Positions 29,771 through 37,958 of a stretch of 37,967 nt of DNA are shown here, one piece after another. Each line of letters starts with the position of its first letter. Within the stretch, counting starts at the first letter, position 1. Source of the stretch: Pseudomonadota bacterium (GTDB lineage: Bacteria > Chloroflexota > UBA6077 > JAJPHF01); the NCBI GenBank assembly GCA_021325365.1, contig JAJPHF010000118.1:1-37967 (forward strand), given 5' to 3'. The position numbers and the translations under genes are program-made. A model generated the notes under the pieces. It searched no databases and was not told the DNA's origin. It saw only the letters and a list, made by a program, of their open reading frames with translations.

Positions 29771-30883
29771 TTGCCGGTACAGGGCGTTGACGTGCCGCCA
29801 CGCGAGCGCGACTACTGGCTGGCCCTGACGCGCGTCGTCGGCATCGGCCCGGCCCACTTCCAGCGGCTGCTCGCGCACTTCGGCTCGGCCGAACGTGCCT
29901 GGCACGCCGACGGGCCTGCGCTCGTCGCCGCCGGCCTGGATGGTCGCGCCGCCCAGGCCCTCCTGGCCCTCCGCCGCGAGACGGACCCCGCGGCCGAGGA
30001 GGCCCGCCTCGCCGCCCGCGGGATCACCGCACTAACCCTGGACGACGCCGCCTACCCCGCCTGCCTGCGCACGATCGCCGACGTGCCGCCGGTGCTGTTC
30101 GTGCGCGGCAGCCTCACCCTCGCCGACGAGTGGGCCATCGCCATCGTCGGCACGCGGCGGGCGAGCGCCTACGGGCGCCAGGCCGCGGAGCACCTGGCGA
30201 GCGGGCTGGCTCAGGCGGGCGTCACGGTGGTGAGCGGCCTGGCGCGCGGCATCGACGCCTGCGCCCACCGCGCCGCGTTGGCCGCCGGCGGGCGCACCAT
30301 CGCGGTGCTCGGCCACGGGCTCGACACGATCTACCCGCCCGAACACGCGCGGCTGGCAGCCGAGGTCGCGGCCAACGGCGCGCTGGTGAGCGAGTTCCCG
30401 CTCGGCACGCGCCCCGACGCGCCGAACTTCCCGCGCCGCAACCGCATCCTCGCCGGGCTGGCGCGGGCCACGGTGGTCGTGGAGGCAGCAGAGAAGAGCG
30501 GCGCGCTGATCACCGTGCGCTACGCGCTGGAGCAAGGCCGCGACGTGTTCGCCGTGCCAGGCAGCATCTTTAGCCCGGGCAGCAAAGGGACGAATGCGTT
30601 AATCAAAGAGGGCGCGGGCCTCGTCACCGACCCACGCGACTTGCTGGAAGAATTACACTTATCGTTGGCGGCAGAGAAGCAAGCCGTGCGCGCCAGCCTG
30701 CCGGTCGACCCGACCGAGGCGGCGCTGCTGGAGCGCCTGAGCAGCGAGCCGCTGCACGTCGACGAGGTGAGCCGGGCGACCGGCCTCCCCGCCGCGACGG
30801 TCAGCAGCACGCTCGTGCTCATGGAGCTGAAAGGACTCGTGCGCCAGACAGGCCCGCTCACCTACGTGCGAGCCCACCCGTAA
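29771..30883 (+). CDS. dprA: DNA-processing protein DprA
   Basis: The predicted 370-aa protein loads RecA on single-stranded DNA taken up in transformation. It has an N-terminal helical region (WLALTRVVGIGPAHFQRLL), the Rossmann core with AIVGTRRASAYGRQAAEHLA, VVSGLARGIDACAHRAAL, TIAVLGHGLD, SEFPLGTRP and FPRRNRILAGLA, then PGSIFSPGSKGTNALIKEGA, and a C-terminal winged helix (VDEVSRATGLPAATVSSTLVLMELKGLV). TTG 29771 is favoured because GGAGGGGGGG immediately precedes it; ATG 29723 would add 16 residues but has no ribosome site. topA follows after 60 bases. Confidence 0.93.
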   Translation: MPVQGVDVPPRERDYWLALTRVVGIGPAHFQRLLAHFGSAERAWHADGPALVAAGLDGRAAQALLALRRETDPAAEEARLAARGITALTLDDAAYPACLRTIADVPPVLFVRGSLTLADEWAIAIVGTRRASAYGRQAAEHLASGLAQAGVTVVSGLARGIDACAHRAALAAGGRTIAVLGHGLDTIYPPEHARLAAEVAANGALVSEFPLGTRPDAPNFPRRNRILAGLARATVVVEAAEKSGALITVRYALEQGRDVFAVPGSIFSPGSKGTNALIKEGAGLVTDPRDLLEELHLSLAAEKQAVRASLPVDPTEAALLERLSSEPLHVDEVSRATGLPAATVSSTLVLMELKGLVRQTGPLTYVRAHP

Positions 30884-30898
30884 TTGACAGACTAAAGC

Positions 30899-30918
30899 GC
30901 GCTCGCTACGGCGAGCGC
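30899..30918. other. hairpin with UACG loop
   Basis: GCGCTCGC and GCGAGCGC form an 8-bp stem around TACG, a C(UNCG)G tetraloop and thus very stable in RNA. It lies between dprA and the topA ribosome site. TTGACA at 30884-30889 precedes it, but no good -10 follows. It may be an attenuator or processing site. Confidence 0.45.
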
Positions 30919-30943
30919 CGATCTCACGCGGAGGAACTGCCTC

Positions 30944-33337
30944 GTGGCAAAGAACCTGGTAATCGTCGAGTCGCCGACGAAGGCGCGCACTATCGAGCGC
31001 TTTCTGGGGCGCAATTATGCCGTGCGCGCCTGCCTGGGGCACGTGCGGGACCTCCCGAAGAGCAAGCTCGGGCTGGACGTCGAGCACGACTTCCGGCCGC
31101 AGTACGTCGTGCCCAAGGAGAAGCGCGAGGTTCTCAAGGGCCTGAAGGACCAGGCGCGCGGCGCCGGCACGATCTATCTCGCCACCGACCCCGACCGCGA
31201 GGGCGAGGCGATCGCCTGGCACCTGGTCGAGGCGATGGACCTCAGCGACCGCCAGGTGCGGCGCGTGGAGTTCCACGAGGTAACCTCCGCCGCAGTCCTC
31301 GCGGCCGTGAAAAACCCCCGCCAGATCGACCGCCAGCGCGTCGACGCCCAGCAGGCGCGGCGCGTGCTCGACCGCCTGGTCGGCTATGAGCTGAGCCCGC
31401 TCCTCTGGAAGAAGGTGCGGCGCGGCCTCTCGGCCGGGCGCGTCCAATCCGTCGCCGTGCGCCTGGTCGTCGAGCGCGAGCGCGAGATCGAGGCCTTCCA
31501 GTCGGTCGAGTACTGGACCATCGACGCCGACCTGGCGAAGCAGGGCAAGCGCGCGAAGCCGGAGCACTTCTTGGCCGGCCTGGTCGCGCGCCGCGGCGAG
31601 AAGGTCGAGCTGCACAACCAGGCCGAGGCCGACGCCGTGGTGCAGGCGCTCGAGGGCGCCACCTACCGCGTGACCAATATCCGCGAGCGCGAGCAGCAGC
31701 GCAACCCGGCCGCACCGTTCACCACCAGCACACTGCAGCAGGAGGCGAGCCGCAAGCTGAGCTTCACCGCCAAGCGCACGATGATGGTGGCCCAGCAGCT
31801 TTACGAGGGCATCGACCTGGGCGGCGAGTCGGTCGGCCTCATCACCTACATGCGCACCGACTCCACCCAGGTCGCCGAGTCCGCGCAGGCCGAGGCTCGC
31901 CAGTTCATCCGCGAGCGCTACGGCGACGAGTCGGTGCCGCCGCAGGCCCGCGTCTATCGCACGCGCAGCCGGCTGGCCCAGGAGGCTCACGAGGCGATCC
32001 GGCCGACGTCGGTCTACCGCGAGCCGACGGCCGTCAAGGCGCGCCTCACGCCCGAGCAGTTCCGCCTCTACGACCTGATCTGGAAGCGCTTCGTGGCCAG
32101 TCAGATGGCCTCGGCGCGCTTCGACGTGACGACGGTCGAGGTCGAGGCGACGCCGCCTCAGCACGCCGACGACAAGTTCCTGTTCCGCGCCACCGGCTCG
32201 CGGCCGAAGTTCGCGGGCTTCCTGGCGGTCTACGCCGAGGGCCGCGACGACGCGACCATCGTGGACGAGGAGCGCAAGCCGCTGCCGGCGCTCGCCCAGG
32301 GCGAGGAGCTGGACCTGCTGGAGCTGCTCCCCGAGCAGCACTTCACCGAGCCGCCGCCGCGCTACTCCGAGGCCACGCTGGTGAAGGCGCTGGAGGACCG
32401 CGGCATCGGCCGGCCCTCGACCTACGCCCCCACCCTGGCGACGATCCAGGAGCGCGGTTACGTCGAGCGCGTGGAGAAGCGCCTGCGCCCCACCGAGCTG
32501 GGCGTGCTGGTCAACGACCTGCTGGTCCAGCACTTCGGCGACGTGGTGGACGTCGACTTCACGGCGAACATGGAGGAGGAGCTGGACGAGGTCGCCCAGG
32601 GCCGCCGGCCGTGGGTACCCATCGTCCGCGAGTTCTACGAGCCCTTCCACCGCAAGCTGGAGGTGGCCGAGCAGACGGTCGGCCGCGTGAAGCCGCCCGA
32701 CGAGCCAACCGAAGAGGTCTGCGAGAAGTGCGGCCGCAACATGGTCATCAAGCTCGGGCGCTTCGGCCGCTTCCTGGCCTGCCCCGGCTTCCCCGAGTGC
32801 CGCAACGCCAAGTCGCTCCAGGTCAAGATCGGCGTGCCCTGCCCGGACTGCGGCGCCGACCTCGTGGAGAAGCGCACGAAATCGAAGCGCACGTTCTACG
32901 GCTGCGCGGCCTATCCGGCCTGCGAGTGGACCTCCTGGCAGAAGCCGGTGGCCGAGCGCTGCCCGACCTGCGGCGGCGTGCAGGTTGAGGCCGCCCGCGA
33001 CCGCTTGCGCTGCCTGACCTGTAACCCGCTGCCCGAGCGGCCGGCTGCCGCGGCGCGCGGCCGGCAGAACGGCACGGCGACGAGCAGCCGCAACGGCGCC
33101 GCGGCGAGTCGCAATGGTACGGCGGCCAAGCCGGGAGCCGCCAAGACGGCCGGCGCGCGGCGGCCGGCGGCGAAGACCGCCAGCCGCAACGGCCGCGCGA
33201 CCGGCACGGCGAGCGCGACGCGCCCGAAGGCCGGCGCGGCTCGCGCGACGACACGCGGCCGCGCGGCCGCCGGCAAGGCGAAGCCCCGCGGTCGCGCCAC
33301 CACGCGCGCCGCGACGGCGAGCGGAGGGAAGCGATGA
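30944..33337 (+). CDS. topA: DNA topoisomerase I
   Basis: The 797-aa type IA enzyme relaxes negative supercoils. The Toprim domain shows VIVESPTKARTI (Glu9) and ATDPDREGEAIAWH (Asp82, Asp84, Glu86). The active Tyr302 lies in LITYMRTDSTQV. Three C-terminal zinc fingers follow: CEKC...CPGFPEC, CPDC...CAAYPAC and CPTC...CLTC. The last about 95 residues are a low-complexity basic tail rich in Ala, Arg, Lys, Gly and Asn, with SRNG repeated, similar in kind to actinobacterial tails that aid processivity. GTG 30944 follows GGAGG. The stop overlaps the next start as ATGA. Confidence 0.97.
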   Translation: MAKNLVIVESPTKARTIERFLGRNYAVRACLGHVRDLPKSKLGLDVEHDFRPQYVVPKEKREVLKGLKDQARGAGTIYLATDPDREGEAIAWHLVEAMDLSDRQVRRVEFHEVTSAAVLAAVKNPRQIDRQRVDAQQARRVLDRLVGYELSPLLWKKVRRGLSAGRVQSVAVRLVVEREREIEAFQSVEYWTIDADLAKQGKRAKPEHFLAGLVARRGEKVELHNQAEADAVVQALEGATYRVTNIREREQQRNPAAPFTTSTLQQEASRKLSFTAKRTMMVAQQLYEGIDLGGESVGLITYMRTDSTQVAESAQAEARQFIRERYGDESVPPQARVYRTRSRLAQEAHEAIRPTSVYREPTAVKARLTPEQFRLYDLIWKRFVASQMASARFDVTTVEVEATPPQHADDKFLFRATGSRPKFAGFLAVYAEGRDDATIVDEERKPLPALAQGEELDLLELLPEQHFTEPPPRYSEATLVKALEDRGIGRPSTYAPTLATIQERGYVERVEKRLRPTELGVLVNDLLVQHFGDVVDVDFTANMEEELDEVAQGRRPWVPIVREFYEPFHRKLEVAEQTVGRVKPPDEPTEEVCEKCGRNMVIKLGRFGRFLACPGFPECRNAKSLQVKIGVPCPDCGADLVEKRTKSKRTFYGCAAYPACEWTSWQKPVAERCPTCGGVQVEAARDRLRCLTCNPLPERPAAAARGRQNGTATSSRNGAAASRNGTAAKPGAAKTAGARRPAAKTASRNGRATGTASATRPKAGAARATTRGRAAAGKAKPRGRATTRAATASGGKR

Positions 33338-34494
33338 GCCTGCACATCGACCAGGCCGACATCCGGCGGCGCGTGGACGCCCTGCGCGAGCTGCTGGCCC
33401 AGCGCGACCTGGACGCGCTGCTCGTCTCGCAGCCCGAGTCGCGCTACTACCTGAGCGGCTACGCCGGCACCGACCTCCCCCCCCGTGACTCGGCCGGCTA
33501 CCTGCTGCTCACGCCCGACAAGATGCAGCTCCTGACCGACATGCGCACCACGCAGCAGGCCGAGCAGGAGGCGCCGAGCTACGAGGTCGTCCAGTACCCG
33601 ACCGGCACGCGGCCGATGGAGCAGGTGGCCAAGCTCGCGCACCAGCACGGCCTGAAGCGGCTCGCCTTCGAGGCGATCCACCTGCCGTACCAGTTCTATA
33701 CCGACCTCCGGACCGCGCTCGATCCAGCGATCGAGCTGGTGCCGCGCTCAGATCTGGTGGACGAGCTGCGGATCATCAAGGACCCCACGGAGCTGCGGGC
33801 GCTCCAGGCCGCGATCGACGTGCTGGACGACGCCTTCGCGCACCTCGCGCGCTTCATCGAGCCCGGCCTCACCGAGGAGCGCCTGGCCTGGGAGCTGGAA
33901 GCGTACCTCCGCACGCACGGCGCCCAGGGCGTGTCGTTCGACCCGATCACCGTGGGCGGCCCGCAGGCCGCCATCCCGCACGCCGTCCCGTCGCCGCGGC
34001 CGCTGCGCGAGGGCGAGTCGATCGTCATCGACATCGGTGCGCTCCAGGACCACTACTGCTCCGACATGACGCGCACGGTCTGCATCGGCCCCGTCCCCGA
34101 GAAGCTGCAAGAGATCTACGGCATCGTGCTGGAGGCCCAGCTCGCCGCCGAGCGCGCCATCCGTCCTGGCATGACGGGCAAGGAGGCCGACGCCATCGCC
34201 CGCGACCTGATCACCCAGGCCGGCTACGGCGAGCAGTTCGGCCACGGCCTGGGCCACGGGATCGGCCTGGAGGTCCACGAGCCGCCGTGGGTGTCGCGCG
34301 GCAAGGGCGAGATCGTCCTGCGGCCCGGCATGGTGTTCAGCGTCGAGCCGGGCATCTACCTGCCCGGCTGGGGCGGCGTGCGCATCGAGGACCTGGTGCT
34401 GCTGCGCGAGGACGGCTGCGAGGTGCTCTGCCGCTCGCCCAAGGCCTGTGGGCTGGACGAGACGCGGCGCGCGCTCGACGCCGAGGCGGCGTAG
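33334..34494 (+). CDS. M24B aminopeptidase (Xaa-Pro type)
   Basis: The 386-aa protein has a creatinase-like N-terminal domain and a pita-bread catalytic domain. Metal ligands are Asp in VIDIGAL, Asp in CSDMTRT, His in GHGLGHGIGLEVHE, Glu in VFSVEPGIYL and Glu in VRIEDLV. The family removes N-terminal residues before proline or cleaves Xaa-Pro dipeptides; which one applies is uncertain. Its ATG overlaps the topA stop (ATGA), so it is translationally coupled to topA. xseA starts 5 bases after its stop. Confidence 0.92.
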   Translation: MSLHIDQADIRRRVDALRELLAQRDLDALLVSQPESRYYLSGYAGTDLPPRDSAGYLLLTPDKMQLLTDMRTTQQAEQEAPSYEVVQYPTGTRPMEQVAKLAHQHGLKRLAFEAIHLPYQFYTDLRTALDPAIELVPRSDLVDELRIIKDPTELRALQAAIDVLDDAFAHLARFIEPGLTEERLAWELEAYLRTHGAQGVSFDPITVGGPQAAIPHAVPSPRPLREGESIVIDIGALQDHYCSDMTRTVCIGPVPEKLQEIYGIVLEAQLAAERAIRPGMTGKEADAIARDLITQAGYGEQFGHGLGHGIGLEVHEPPWVSRGKGEIVLRPGMVFSVEPGIYLPGWGGVRIEDLVLLREDGCEVLCRSPKACGLDETRRALDAEAA

Positions 34495-34498
34495 CATC

Positions 34499-35788
34499 GT
34501 GCGCATCTTCGAGGTCGGCGAGGTCATGCGCCACGCGCGCGGCCTGCTGGAGAACGACCCGCTGCTGGCCGACGTGTGGGTCCACGGCGAGATCTCCAGC
34601 CTCTCACCGCCATCGGCGAACGGCCACGTCTATTTCTGCTTGCGCGAGGCCAACAGCCAGCTCAACTGCGTCCTCTTCCGCAAGGACGCCCGCCGCCTGC
34701 GCATCCCCCTGGAGCACGGCCAGTCGGTGATCGCCCACGGCTGCGGCACCCTCTACGAGGCCCGCAGCACTTTCCAGCTCATCGCCGATCTAGTCGAGCC
34801 CGAGGGCGTTGGCCTGGCGCAGCTCCAGTTCGAGCTGCTGCGCCAGCGACTGGAGGAGGAGGGGCTGTTCGCCCTCGAGCGTAAGCGGCCGCTGCCCGCG
34901 TTCCCGCGCCGCATCGGCGTCGCCACGTCCGCGAGCGGTGCCGTCATTCACGATATCGTGCGCGTGCTCAGCCGCCGCTACCCGCTGGCCGAGGTCGTCA
35001 TCGCCCATTGCGCCGTGCAGGGCGACAGCGCGCCGCGCGAGATCGTCGCCGCCATCGCCCGCCTGAACGAGTACGCGGCGCCGCGCCTGCCTGAGTGCGA
35101 GCAAGCGAGCGCGATCGACGTGCTGATCCTGGCGCGCGGCGGCGGGGCGCCCGAAGAGCTAGCCGTGTTCAACGACGAGGCGGTGGCGCGCGCCATCTTC
35201 GCCTCCGCCATCCCGGTAATCAGCGCGATCGGCCGCGAGACCGACTACACGATCGCCGACTTCGTGGCCGACGTGCGGGCCGCCACGCCGTCGGTGGCGG
35301 CCGAGCTGGTGGCGCCGGACATGGCGGCGCTACAAGACGACGTGCTGGATGCCCGCCGCCGGCTCGCCGCCCGCATCATGGACCAGGTGCAGGACGAGCG
35401 CCAGCGCGTGGCCGCGGCGCAGCAGCGGCTGCTGTGGCACTCGCCGCAGGCGACGGTGGCCCGGCGCCGCCAGGAGACCGACGATCTCGTGCAGCGGCTG
35501 CGCGCGGCCGTCGAGCAGGCGATCGCCGCCCGCCGCCACCGCCTGGAGGCCCGCACGCTGCAGCTGCACGCCCTCAGCCCAAGCACGACGCTCGCGCGCG
35601 GCTACGCTCTGTGCTACGATGCGAGCGGCGCCGTGGTGACGGCCGCCGAGCAGGTGGCCTCGGGCAGTCTGATCGACGTGCGGCTGCACAGGGGGGTGCT
35701 GCGCGGCGAGGTCCAGGCGACGGCGGACCTAGCCAGCGCCAACGGTGCAGCGCGGCTGGCTCCCGCGGTCGACAGCCCGAGTGGCTAA
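34499..35788 (+). CDS. xseA: exodeoxyribonuclease VII large subunit
   Basis: The 429-aa protein is the catalytic subunit of the nuclease that degrades single-stranded DNA. It has an N-terminal OB fold (VWVHGEISSLSPPSANGHVYFCL, LNCVLF), then RIGVATSASGAVIHDIVRVLSRRYP, VLILARGGGAPEELAVFNDEAVARAIFASAIPVISAIGRETDYTIADFVADVRAATPSVAAEL, and a coiled-coil C-terminus ending LARGYAL. All are standard XseA signatures. GTG 34499 is chosen as it begins the conserved VRIFEVGEV. The ribosome site is weak, consistent with coupling to the preceding gene. Confidence 0.95.
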   Translation: MRIFEVGEVMRHARGLLENDPLLADVWVHGEISSLSPPSANGHVYFCLREANSQLNCVLFRKDARRLRIPLEHGQSVIAHGCGTLYEARSTFQLIADLVEPEGVGLAQLQFELLRQRLEEEGLFALERKRPLPAFPRRIGVATSASGAVIHDIVRVLSRRYPLAEVVIAHCAVQGDSAPREIVAAIARLNEYAAPRLPECEQASAIDVLILARGGGAPEELAVFNDEAVARAIFASAIPVISAIGRETDYTIADFVADVRAATPSVAAELVAPDMAALQDDVLDARRRLAARIMDQVQDERQRVAAAQQRLLWHSPQATVARRRQETDDLVQRLRAAVEQAIAARRHRLEARTLQLHALSPSTTLARGYALCYDASGAVVTAAEQVASGSLIDVRLHRGVLRGEVQATADLASANGAARLAPAVDSPSG

Positions 35789-35825
35789 TGTGTCACACCA
35801 GATCCCGCGCCGCCGGCCCCATACC

Positions 35826-35991
35826 CCCTCTCCCCCTGGGAGAGGGCCGGGGTGAGGGCACGCCCCGCGACCTCCCTCTCTCCCGCGGGAGAGGGGGGCA
35901 AGGGGGAGATAGCGTCCTACTCCCTCTCCCCCTGGGAGAGGGCAGGGGTGAGGGCACGCTCCAGTAGCCCAACCGCCGGGCCACATCGACT
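35826..35991. repeat. cluster of three REP-like palindromes
   Basis: Three related elements lie in a row. The first (about 35826-35865) has CCCTCTCCCC, GGGAGAGGG and GGGGTGAGGGC. The second (about 35871-35907) is a variant with CCCGCGGGAGAGG. The third (35918-35991) matches 16194-16267 at 65 of 74 bases. They occupy the gap between xseA and xseB. Confidence 0.82.
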
Positions 35992-36059
35992 ATCAACCCG
36001 ACGCGGCAGCGGACGCGAACAGACAGCGCGTGAGGGGCACGGCCCCGGGAGAACAGGCG

Positions 36060-36281
36060 ATGACGAACGACGCGGCGGAGTTCGAGGCGGCATTCGGGCA
36101 GCTCGAAGAGTGCGTGGCGGTGCTGGAGCAGGGCGGCCTGACGCTCGAGGCCGCGCTCGCACGCTTCGAGCAGGGCATGCGGCTCAGCGGTCGCTGCGCG
36201 GCCATCCTGGACGAGGCGGAGTTGCGGATCACGCGCCTGCTCGCCGACGACGAGGACGAGGAGGAGGCGCCCGCCTTCTGA
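36060..36281 (+). CDS. xseB: exodeoxyribonuclease VII small subunit
   Basis: The 73-aa protein shows the XseB pattern: FEAAFGQLEECVAVLEQGGLTLEAALARFEQGMRLSGRCAAILDEAELRI, two helices forming a hairpin, and an acidic tail (DDEDEEEA). It binds XseA to form the active nuclease. Length is typical. ATG 36060 follows GGGAGAACAGG. In many genomes xseB touches xseA; here 271 bases of repeats lie between them. Confidence 0.93.
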   Translation: MTNDAAEFEAAFGQLEECVAVLEQGGLTLEAALARFEQGMRLSGRCAAILDEAELRITRLLADDEDEEEAPAF

Positions 36282-36452
36282 GCGGGCGCGCGGCCGACGC
36301 GCTACGGTGGTGTTCCACGGGAGTCGAGTCAAGGAGCCATCATCCCACAAACCGCTTGGCGCGCCGATCGGCACTTTCCGCGGCCCGTCGCCCGTGGGCG
36401 GTTGCCGAGTAGCGCGCATCCGGCAGGCTGAGCAAGCGGAGCGAGCGTCGCC

Positions 36453-36887
36453 GTGGCCGACCTCCTGGCCAATCGCGTGCTGGTGATCTCGGTGCTGGCC
36501 TGGGCGCTGGCCCAGACGCTGAAGGTGCTGATCTACGTCACCCACGAGCGTCGCCTGAACCTGCGCTATCTCGCCAGCTCGGGCGGCATGCCCAGCTCCC
36601 ACTCGGCGCTCGTCACGGCCCTCGCCACCGGCGTGGCGCTCACCACGGGCATCCGCGGCCCGCTGTTCGCCATCGCGGTCCTGTTCGCGGCCGTGGTCAT
36701 GTACGATGCCGCTGGCGTCCGTCAATCGGTAAGCATCCAGGCGCGCATCCTGAACCGCATGCTAGACGAGATCTTCACGGAGCACGCCTTCAACGAGAAG
36801 CGCCTGCGCGAGCTGATCGGCCACACGCCCGTCGAGGTCTTCGCGGGCGCCGTGCTGGGCTTCGTGGTCGCCGTGGTGTTCATCTGA
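36453..36887 (+). CDS. divergent PAP2-family (DUF212) membrane protein
   Basis: The 144-aa protein has about four hydrophobic segments and the signature SSGGMPSSHSALVTALATGVAL, which contains the PAP2-like SGGMPSSHS block. The family is distantly related to phosphatidic acid/undecaprenyl phosphatases, but substrate is unproven. Further conserved parts are MYDAAGVRQSVSIQARILNRM and IGHTPVEVFAGAVLGFVVAV. GTG 36453 follows a purine-rich GGAGCGAG. It is probably independent of xseB (171-base gap). Confidence 0.9.
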   Translation: MADLLANRVLVISVLAWALAQTLKVLIYVTHERRLNLRYLASSGGMPSSHSALVTALATGVALTTGIRGPLFAIAVLFAAVVMYDAAGVRQSVSIQARILNRMLDEIFTEHAFNEKRLRELIGHTPVEVFAGAVLGFVVAVVFI

Positions 36888-36925
36888 GCCGCCGCGCAGT
36901 AATCCGGTGGGCTAGGCGGGCCCAG

Positions 36926-37047
36926 AGTAGCTTGCCCGCAAGGTGAGCAGCCAGCGCGACGTAGGGGCGGGTTTCATGCCCGCCCGCGGCCCGCAGGCCG
37001 CAGCCCCGCGTCCGCAGACCGCTCGGCCCGGCTGCAATCCGCTGTAA
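36926..37047. repeat. dispersed intergenic repeat, copy B
   Basis: This copy corresponds to 1-145 in the same orientation, about 23 bases shorter in the middle. It contains GGGGCGGG-N6-GCCCGCCC, an 8-bp hairpin better preserved than in copy A. It lies between the DUF212 gene and the end of the minus-strand WYL gene. Confidence 0.62.
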
Positions 37048-37090
37048 CGTCTGACTACGTCAAACGGTGGGGCCGGCCAGTAGGCTCGGC

Positions 37091-37750
37091 TTAGCGGCGC
37101 TGCGGCGCCACCAGGCTCGCTTGCTGCACGCTGTCCAGCGGGTACATGCGCACCGTACGGGTCTGGCGGCACTGGCCGATCAGGTACCAGCCGCCCTGAT
37201 AAGGGACTACCAGCTCGGGGTCGAGCACCGGGTCCACCGCGAACGTCGCGCTCGCCTCGGCGCCGTAGCGCAGTCGCACCCCCGCGCCCCGCTGCATGGC
37301 CTGCGCCAGCACGCCGAGCACCGCGTCGGGCACCGGCTCGGCGCCGCTCGCCAGCGCGCCCGCCAGCGTCAGGCGCAGCAGCGGCCGCAGGTGGATCGGC
37401 AGCAGCGCCGGCAGCTTCGCGGCCAGCGCGCGCACCGCGACAGCCCCAGCCGGCCCGGTCGCGGCCTGCTCCAGCGCGCGAGCCAGCAGGTACGCCTCCG
37501 GCAGGCCAAACGACCGCGCGCCCGGCCCGTCGTCGGACACGAACCGGTAGCCGCCGCGCCGCGTCAGCGGTAGGCCCATCTCGTAGCGGATCGTGTTAAG
37601 GTCGGCTTGCAGCGTCCGCTCCGCCACCGCGAAGTGGTCGGCCAGCGCCCGACGCGTGCAGCCAGGATGCGTCGCGATGTACTCGACGATGGCCCAGACC
37701 CGGCGGAAACGGTCCGCCACTAACCGCTTGCGAGGCGGGGCTGTACGCAT
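37091..37750 (-). CDS. HTH/WYL-domain transcriptional regulator
   Basis: The 219-aa protein has an N-terminal winged helix (RRVWAIVEYIATHPGCTRRALADHFAVAERTLQADLNTIRYEMGLPLTRRGGYRF) and a WYL domain with GGWYLIGQCRQTRTVRMYPLDSV near the C-terminus. WYL regulators sense nucleic acid or nucleotide ligands in some systems, including DNA-damage and phage-defence genes. It is shorter than the about 320-aa YafY type, ending soon after WYL. ATG 37750 follows GAGGG. There is no defence gene next to it in the window. Confidence 0.88.
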   Translation of the reverse strand: MRTAPPRKRLVADRFRRVWAIVEYIATHPGCTRRALADHFAVAERTLQADLNTIRYEMGLPLTRRGGYRFVSDDGPGARSFGLPEAYLLARALEQAATGPAGAVAVRALAAKLPALLPIHLRPLLRLTLAGALASGAEPVPDAVLGVLAQAMQRGAGVRLRYGAEASATFAVDPVLDPELVVPYQGGWYLIGQCRQTRTVRMYPLDSVQQASLVAPQRR

Positions 37751-37816
37751 CGCGTGCCCTCGGTGGCGCCGCCGGGCTCGGCGCCCGTCGCGCGGATCGG
37801 ACGGCGGAGACGAAGA

Positions 37817-37840
37817 CGCCCCCGACACCGGCCGGGGGCG
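37817..37840 (-). terminator. tRNA terminator
   Basis: CGCCCCCG (37817-37824) and CGGGGGCG (37833-37840) form an 8-bp stem with an 8-base loop, 20 bases downstream of the tRNA on the minus strand. It is followed on that strand by TCTTCGTCT, partly T-rich. Confidence 0.65.
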
Positions 37841-37860
37841 CATGGAGCTGTTATCAGCGC

Positions 37861-37936
37861 TGGTACGCGAGGAGGGACTCGAACCCTCGGCCTCTACCTC
37901 CGCAGGGTAGCGCTCTATCCGCTGAGCTACTCGCGC
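37861..37936 (-). tRNA. tRNA-Arg, anticodon GCG
   Basis: The 76-base minus-strand cloverleaf is complete: acceptor GCGCGAG/CTCGCGT (first pair G-U), D stem GCTC/GAGC, anticodon stem CTACC/GGTAG with loop CTGCGGA, T stem GAGGG/CCCTC with TTCGAGT, discriminator A and encoded CCA. Positions 34-36 read GCG, which decodes CGC. The D-loop A20 seen in AGCGGATA is an arginine identity element. Most bacteria read CGC with an inosine-modified ACG tRNA, so GCG is uncommon. Confidence 0.93.
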
Positions 37937-37949
37937 TCGGACAAGCAGG

Positions 37950-37958
37950 AGTATACCA
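37950..37958 (-). promoter_or_regulatory. extended -10 promoter of the tRNA
   Basis: On the minus strand TGGTATACT lies 13 bases before the tRNA 5' end, an extended -10 placed correctly for tRNA transcription. The -35 region lies outside the window. Confidence 0.6.

Noticed and set aside
30659..32650. A 663-codon open frame antisense to topA
   Set aside because: It is a by-product of GC-rich codon use; topA on the plus strand has full family motifs, and the antisense protein has no recognisable domain.
37091..37750. Phage-defence island marked by the WYL regulator
   Set aside because: No defence gene adjoins it in the window; a WYL domain alone is not evidence.
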